A DNA stretch of 11,957 nt from positions 1-11,957 of the forward strand of contig DAXETY010000025.1 in NCBI GenBank assembly GCA_051155755.1, in the 5' to 3' direction. The position numbers were made by a program, and so were the translations under genes. The notes under the pieces were generated by a model. That model did no database searches and had not been told where the DNA came from. It was given only the letters and a program-made list of their open reading frames with translations. Positions 7,590-11,957 of this stretch are shown here, piece after piece; within the stretch, counting starts at the first letter, position 1; each line of letters opens with the position of its first letter. The stretch comes from DAXETY01 sp051155755. GTDB taxonomy: Bacteria > Desulfobacterota > Desulfobacteria > Desulfobacterales > SG8-13.

Positions 7590-8627
7590 ATGAACAAACC
7601 CATTTCGGTTGTGGTGGTGGACGATGCGGCCTTCATGCGCAGGGCGGTTTCGGACATTCTGGCATCGGACCGGCAGATCCGGGTGGTCGATACCGCACGA
7701 AACGGAAAAGATGCACTGGAAAGGGTGAAATCGCTCCAGCCGGATGTCATCACACTGGACATCGACATGCCGATCATGGATGGGTTGACGGCGATTCGTC
7801 ACCTGATGATCGAGTCACCGGTGCCCATTGTGGTGCTCAGCTCCCTGTTCAGCGACGGGGCCATCACCTTCGACGCCCTGCGCCTGGGTGTGGTGGATTT
7901 TGTTCCAAAGCCCTCCGGCGCCGTTTCCGAAGACATCGAGCGTTCGCGCCGCCAGATCGTCGACCGGGTCAAGATCGCCACCGCCGTCAACATGGAAAAC
8001 ATTCGGCGCGTGCGTCTGCCCCGCTGGAATATGAAGCAGCAGCTCAACGAACGCTATGGGTTTCAGCCGCTGGACTACCTGGTGGCCGTCGGCACCAGTC
8101 TCGGAGGACCCAACACCGTCATTCGACTGCTCACCCGGCTGTCTCCGGGATTGCCTGCCGCCATGGTGGCGGTTCAGGAGATATCGCCTCGAATTCTGGG
8201 GTCTTTCGCCCGGAAATTCGACGAATCCGTCCCCTGGCGGGTGGAAGCCGCCGTTGACGGCGTAGCGCTCGAACAGGGCACCTGTTACATGGCCTCCAAC
8301 CAGCAGTCGGTCCGGGTGGAAGCCGCCAACGGAGGGCCTCCGACCCTGCGGGTTCAGGACCGGATCGAGCGTCCCCTGGATGATTTGTTCGCCTCGGCGG
8401 CGCGGTGTTTTCATCGCAATGCGGTGGGGGTCCTGTTGACCGGACTCGGCGACGACGGTGCGGAAGGACTGCGCAAAATCAGGGCGGCCAGCGGGGTGAC
8501 CATCGCCCAGGATGCCGAATGCTGTGTGTACCCGAATCTGACGCACCATGCCATTCAGAGCGGCGTCGTGGATTTCGTTGCCGACGAAAACCGGATGGTA
8601 CGCCGGATCGAAACCCTGATGAGATAG
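7590..8627 (+). CDS. cheB: CheB-family response regulator, methylesterase active site degenerate
   Basis: Two-domain CheB, 345 aa, normal length. CheB normally demethylates or deamidates receptor glutamates when its REC domain is phosphorylated by CheA. REC (about 1-125) is intact: D11, D12, phospho-acceptor D57 in TLDIDMP, VLSSL, and VDFVPKP with its Lys. In the catalytic domain (about 155-345) Ser170 is present (VGTSLGG, for the usual GASTGG) and Asp289 is present (GLGDDG), but the catalytic His is Glu197 (VQEISP, for VQHMP). APGDRHL has become ASNQQSV, RPSVD is RPLDD, and VYGMPRA is VYPNLTH. By established CheB biochemistry the Ser-His-Asp triad is required, so I infer loss or change of esterase activity. 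GGGAG at 7582-7586 is only 3 nt from the ATG. Follows cheA by 119 bp. Confidence 0.93.
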   Translation: MNKPISVVVVDDAAFMRRAVSDILASDRQIRVVDTARNGKDALERVKSLQPDVITLDIDMPIMDGLTAIRHLMIESPVPIVVLSSLFSDGAITFDALRLGVVDFVPKPSGAVSEDIERSRRQIVDRVKIATAVNMENIRRVRLPRWNMKQQLNERYGFQPLDYLVAVGTSLGGPNTVIRLLTRLSPGLPAAMVAVQEISPRILGSFARKFDESVPWRVEAAVDGVALEQGTCYMASNQQSVRVEAANGGPPTLRVQDRIERPLDDLFASAARCFHRNAVGVLLTGLGDDGAEGLRKIRAASGVTIAQDAECCVYPNLTHHAIQSGVVDFVADENRMVRRIETLMR

Positions 8628-8752
8628 CACGAGGCCCGGAGCAAACCCCTCGCGGCCAATGCCATATTGCGCCGCCGCAAGGATCATCGAATCGCCGCCG
8701 GCGGCATCCGCAGCAAACCGTGCCGCTGGTCAACGGAGATGCGGGATAAACC

Positions 8753-8756
8753 GGAG
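8753..8756 (+). promoter_or_regulatory. Shine-Dalgarno that decides the start of the ParA-like gene
   Basis: GGAG at 8753-8756 is 9 nt before ATG 8766. It favours this start over the in-frame ATG at 8667, whose extra 33 codons are Arg-rich and would bury the zinc ribbon that otherwise begins at the N-terminus. Confidence 0.6.
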
Positions 8757-8765
8757 ATACGACCC

Positions 8766-9707
8766 ATGCACGTGACATGCGCTCATTGTCAAACCGGCTA
8801 TCGCATTGCGGCCGAAAAGTTGACGCGGGAAATCAACCGCGTTCGTTGCAGCCGCTGTCATTATGTGTTTATCGTGCCCCGGCCCCAGGCCGCAGTGTCG
8901 CAGCTCGACCGGGCACCCTCCCAATCGGAGTCGGCCGGCGTCGTCGCCGTCAGCAACCAGAAGGGGGGCGTGGCCAAGACCTCCACCTGTCTGAATCTGG
9001 GGGTGTCCCTGGCCCGGCTGGGCCGCAGGGTGCTGCTGGTCGATTTCGACCCACAGGCCAATTTGACCCTGGCACTGGGATACCGCGACATGCCTTCGTT
9101 CTTCGAGTCGATATACCGCCCCGATGCGGTTGCCGAAATCGTGACCCCAACGCGTTTCGAAAACCTGCACCTGCTGCCTTCCGGAGAGTCCCTGGAACGA
9201 TTCGAGCGCCAATTCGGCGTAAAATCCGGGTTTGAGCGAATGTTGCGCGACCGCCTGCTGCCGCTGCGGCAAGCTTACGACTTTGTGTTGATCGACACGC
9301 CGCCCTCCATGGGCATTTGCACGCGCAGCGCGCTGCATGCATCCGGACTGGTTCTGGTGCCGACGCTATGCGAATATTTTTCAACCTACGGCGTCCACCG
9401 AATTCAAAAGGCAATCGAGGCCGTTCGTTCAAAATCCACATCCACATTGGACTGCCGCATCCTGGTGGTCCAGTATGACGCTGAAGATCCATCCCAACGG
9501 GCGGTGTTCACCAAGCTGACGGAAGGTTTTCGGGAGAAACGCTATCGGACCGTCATACCCTATGATGTCAAAATGAAGGAGTCCCAGATTCTGAAGCAGC
9601 CGGTGATCGAATATGACGCCGCCAGTCCCTCGGGTTTGCAGTACCTCCAGCTGGCCCGTGAAATTCTCGAGGGCGCCGCCGCTGACGCCATACGTACCGT
9701 AGCCTGA
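8766..9707 (+). CDS. ParA/Soj-family ATPase with N-terminal zinc ribbon (ParC-like)
   Basis: MinD/ParA-type P-loop ATPase, 313 aa from ATG 8766. Residues 1-38 form an MJ0042-type zinc ribbon: C5-x2-C8 and C28-x2-C31 (TCAHC, RCSRC). A variable linker (39-57) leads to the ATPase. The deviant Walker A is K66-GGVAKTS with signature Lys66 and catalytic Lys71, and Ala70 where Gly is commonest. The A' motif is VDFDPQAN (92-99), Walker B is LIDTPPS (175-181), and the ParA-type C-terminus is intact. ParA ATPases dimerise on ATP and position cargo on the nucleoid or pole. Its place just after cheB and before a CheW-like gene copies the Vibrio parC position, so its cargo is probably the chemosensory array rather than a chromosome; no ParB gene or parS-like site is seen. 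That role is inference. Vibrio ParC has no zinc ribbon as far as I recall. Confidence 0.9.
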   Translation: MHVTCAHCQTGYRIAAEKLTREINRVRCSRCHYVFIVPRPQAAVSQLDRAPSQSESAGVVAVSNQKGGVAKTSTCLNLGVSLARLGRRVLLVDFDPQANLTLALGYRDMPSFFESIYRPDAVAEIVTPTRFENLHLLPSGESLERFERQFGVKSGFERMLRDRLLPLRQAYDFVLIDTPPSMGICTRSALHASGLVLVPTLCEYFSTYGVHRIQKAIEAVRSKSTSTLDCRILVVQYDAEDPSQRAVFTKLTEGFREKRYRTVIPYDVKMKESQILKQPVIEYDAASPSGLQYLQLAREILEGAAADAIRTVA

Positions 9708-9710
9708 AAT

Positions 9711-9716
9711 GGAGGT
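9711..9716 (+). promoter_or_regulatory. Strong Shine-Dalgarno, oddly placed, before the CheW-like gene
   Basis: GGAGGT is a near-perfect Shine-Dalgarno but lies 20 nt before ATG 9737. The only closer in-frame start codon is TTG 9716, which overlaps it. ATG 9709 opens a different frame whose Arg/Ser/Gly-rich product looks like a shadow. The exact start of the following gene is therefore uncertain. Confidence 0.4.
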
Positions 9717-9736
9717 TGGACCACCCATTATTCCGC

Positions 9737-11957
9737 ATGGATTCAATTTCTGTTTACAGCTTTGCCGGAATGCACTACGGCGTTCCGGTCGCTCCGGACG
9801 GTCCCGTGGTCGATGCCGGCGAAATCCACTGGTTGCCGATGGATTCCCCGTGGTTGGCAGGCCTGACGGTCTGTGCCGGTCAAACCCTTTCCCTGTTCGA
9901 TTTGCCCGCGGGACTGGGGCTGTCGCCCACCGAGCGCGTACCGGGCCGTTATCGAATTCTTTGTCCGGAAACCGTCCCCGGCAGTGCCCTGCTGGTAGCA
10001 GAGCGGGAACGGATCTTTGCCGGCAAAGCCTTCCCGATCGAGAAATTACCTGCATTTTTGAGCTCTGAAGCCGCAGACCGCTGTATTCGGCACGGCCACG
10101 CGACCATACCGGTCGTCAACAGCGAAGCGCTGCTGCGCCGGCTGGTTGTTCCCGGATTTCGCCCCCGTGCGGCCCGGTTTCAAATACCCCGTCTGGAAAA
10201 GTGCCGCGGGAACTTCGAATCAAGGTTTGTCAGCCTGTCCTTCGGAGACGGCGCCTACGCGATTTCCTCGGACGTTGTGGTAACCAGCGGCTTGCGCGAT
10301 AAGTTGGAGTTGCGGCCCTTCCGGCCGGCACCGGCTTTTGTGGCCGGTGTCTGCTGCGAACCTCATCCGGTGACTCCGGTCATCGATCTGGCCCGGCGAC
10401 TGTCGCTGGAGCCGGCCGGCATGCCGACCCAGTTTCTGGAAATGCAGTGCGGCGGGCAGCATTTCCGCTTCCTGGTAGAGGCGGTGGGGCCAAGCATCGC
10501 AGAGATCGACCTTCCGCCGATGCCGTTGCCGCCCCTGCTGCGAACCGCCTGGCGACCGGCGGCATTGCTCGGTGCATCGAAAGTTTACCCGCTGCTGGAC
10601 CCGGTTCGGTTGCTGGCGCTGCCGCCCCGGAAGAAGCCGGAAACGATCCAGCGCCGGGCCTATCGGCCCGAATCACAATTTCAGCGCCGATTTCAGCGTG
10701 AGTCGCTGGAGGTCGTCGAATTTGAACTCGGCAGATTTTGTCACGCGCTGCCGGCCATGGAAACCGGTGAACCCATCGCGGCCGCGGCAATCCGGCCGCT
10801 TTCGGTTTCCAATCCACTGGTGATCGGCATTGCTCTGAGCGGCGGACGCCTGCTGCCGGTACTGGACCTTGGCAGTTGCTTCGGCTCCGGCATTCGTCCC
10901 GCGGCCGGGGGATGGATGGTCCCCGTGTGCAATGGTGATTTTCAGGCGCTGGTGCTGACGATGAAGGTTCACGGCAAGCGCCGTCTGACAACGCGGCAGC
11001 AGCGCCGCCTGCCCTTTGAAAGCACCGAAAACCTGGTCTACGGCTGCTATCCTCACAACGATCGGGTGCGATTGATTTTCAATGCGCACGCCCTGGCGGT
11101 GAACTTCGATCCCGCGCGCCACCTCCGCATTCTTGAATCTCTGGCCGGCGCCGCTGCGATTGAAGCCGATGCACCGGTTCGGAGCGAAACGGAGAACAGC
11201 GGCCCGGAATTGCCGGCGACCGAAGCGGCATCGCCGCAAGATTCCGAGCGCCCAATCGAGCCGGTTTGGCCTTCGGAGGAAAAAAACAGCTGCAGCCGGG
11301 TGTGCCGATCGAAACGAAACCGGGAAGCCGCCGCGATCGAATCGCCGGTGGCCGGGGCAGAATCCATCGAAGCCGCCGGCCATCTCGATGGCCGGAAGGA
11401 TCCGGATACCGGACCCGATCCATCCGAGTCAGATGTGAGGTGTGTCCGGCTTGAAGACCGGCAATGCGTCGTCCATTTCAAATTCGATCTGCAGCGGTCG
11501 ATTGCCGTCGCGCAGCCGCCCGCCTCCGACCCGGAGCCCTTCCTGCCGGCGGTGCGCGGCAACGACCGGCTGCCGGCTGTTTTACCGGATTCGCAAAGGC
11601 CTGCCGAACGCATCACCGCCCTGCAGTTGCCGATTCACGCGATGATGTCGCGACCGCTGAAACGACATTCGCACCCGTATCTGGGATGCCGGCCGGCGCT
11701 GCCGGGACCGACATCCGCAGCGCCCGGAGAGCGCAGCAACGCTGCGACGGAAGGCGCCGTGACCCCGCTCCGATTGCCGCGGCCGGAATCGGACCCGAAC
11801 GTGCCTGACCCGCGGCCGCCGTCTCATTTGCAATCGGCGGCGGTGGTTGCGGATGCGGTTGTGGATTCGGCCGGTGCCTTCGAAGCGCCTGCACCGAAAA
11901 CCGCCGGGCCGGTCGAATCGGTATCGACCGCATCGGATGCCGCCAACATCGGCTCGC
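9737..11957 (+). CDS. Multi-domain CheW-like protein, ParP-like (3' partial)
   Basis: The frame is open for 740 codons to the window edge; the stop lies beyond. Three tandem degenerate CheW-like domains are visible, each carrying an 18-residue core aligned without gaps to that of the cheW product: WLAGLTVCAGQTLSLFDL (39-56), FVAGVCCEPHPVTPVIDL (201-218) and LVIGIALSGGRLLPVLDL (361-378). Approximate limits are 1-138, 162-296 and 323-468. All three lack the Arg of the NLRG motif. Residues about 470-740 are Pro/Ala/Glu-rich and probably disordered. The gene follows the ParA-like ATPase by 29 bp, the position of Vibrio parP, whose product joins a Pro-rich region to a CheW-like domain that binds CheA and receptors. 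I infer a scaffold linking the array to the ATPase. A further CheW-like domain past the edge is possible. No catalytic motif is seen. Confidence 0.85.
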   Translation, partial: MDSISVYSFAGMHYGVPVAPDGPVVDAGEIHWLPMDSPWLAGLTVCAGQTLSLFDLPAGLGLSPTERVPGRYRILCPETVPGSALLVAERERIFAGKAFPIEKLPAFLSSEAADRCIRHGHATIPVVNSEALLRRLVVPGFRPRAARFQIPRLEKCRGNFESRFVSLSFGDGAYAISSDVVVTSGLRDKLELRPFRPAPAFVAGVCCEPHPVTPVIDLARRLSLEPAGMPTQFLEMQCGGQHFRFLVEAVGPSIAEIDLPPMPLPPLLRTAWRPAALLGASKVYPLLDPVRLLALPPRKKPETIQRRAYRPESQFQRRFQRESLEVVEFELGRFCHALPAMETGEPIAAAAIRPLSVSNPLVIGIALSGGRLLPVLDLGSCFGSGIRPAAGGWMVPVCNGDFQALVLTMKVHGKRRLTTRQQRRLPFESTENLVYGCYPHNDRVRLIFNAHALAVNFDPARHLRILESLAGAAAIEADAPVRSETENSGPELPATEAASPQDSERPIEPVWPSEEKNSCSRVCRSKRNREAAAIESPVAGAESIEAAGHLDGRKDPDTGPDPSESDVRCVRLEDRQCVVHFKFDLQRSIAVAQPPASDPEPFLPAVRGNDRLPAVLPDSQRPAERITALQLPIHAMMSRPLKRHSHPYLGCRPALPGPTSAAPGERSNAATEGAVTPLRLPRPESDPNVPDPRPPSHLQSAAVVADAVVDSAGAFEAPAPKTAGPVESVSTASDAANIGS

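Noticed and set aside
8694..8705. 12-bp perfect palindrome GCCGCCGGCGGC between cheB and the ParA-like gene
   Set aside because: Such palindromes are common in GC-rich DNA. It lacks a T-run or a second copy and does not resemble a parS site.
8667..8765. Upstream ATG giving a 346-aa version of the ParA-like protein
   Set aside because: It adds 33 Arg-rich residues before a zinc ribbon that starts cleanly at ATG 8766, which has a well-spaced GGAG.
9709..10068. 119-codon + strand frame with a good Shine-Dalgarno-like sequence nearby
   Set aside because: The product is Arg/Ser/Gly-rich without motifs. The overlapping frame from 9737 carries CheW-like cores and stays open for 740 codons, so this is a shadow.
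10673..11616. Overlapping - strand frames of 236 and 187 codons in the right part
   Set aside because: The + strand frame from 9737 continues through them with CheW-like sequence up to about 11140 and no stop afterwards. The - strand products are Arg/Ser-rich and resemble nothing known.

Overview
This window holds one strand-consistent chemotaxis locus. All seven recognised genes, plus one unrecognised membrane protein, lie on the + strand. In order they are: a 5'-truncated methyl-accepting chemotaxis protein (MCP), cheW, cheY, a two-TM/HAMP protein of unknown role, cheA, cheB, a ParA/Soj-type ATPase with an N-terminal zinc ribbon, and a long CheW-like protein that is still open at the right edge. 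The high GC, the Cache_3-Cache_2 type MCP, the MJ0042-type zinc ribbon on the ParA and the ATTCCCGC/GCGGGAAT hairpin repeats suggest a Desulfobacterota (deltaproteobacterial) genome. That is inference, because there is no rRNA or other taxonomic marker.

Layout. 1-2658 is the receptor. 2798-3732 holds cheW and cheY. 3776-4465 is the TM/HAMP protein, which has no output domain. 4466-4740 is the largest gap and contains a 153-bp MITE-like palindromic insertion. 4741-8627 holds cheA and cheB. 8766-11957 holds the ParA-like ATPase and the multi-CheW-like protein, 29 bp apart. The other gaps are 43 to 139 bp, consistent with a single transcription unit that the insertion may divide. No cheR, cheD or cheZ is present in the window.

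How the parts fit. The receptor, CheW and CheA would form the signalling array, CheY would be the phospho-output, and CheB would be the adaptation branch. The order cheA-cheB-ParA-CheW-like matches the Vibrio cheA-cheB-parC-parP arrangement, in which ParC (ParA family) and ParP (CheW-like domain plus Pro-rich region) place arrays at the cell pole. I read the last two genes as a divergent ParC/ParP-like positioning module. It differs from Vibrio in two visible ways: the ATPase carries a CxxC...CxxC zinc ribbon, and the partner starts with three tandem degenerate CheW-like domains followed by a Pro/Ala/Glu-rich tail.

Other departures from textbook components are a CheB whose catalytic His is replaced by Glu (probable pseudo-methylesterase), a CheA with a second HPt-like domain carrying Ser at the phospho-acceptor position, and a receptor with an unusually long cytoplasmic coiled coil.
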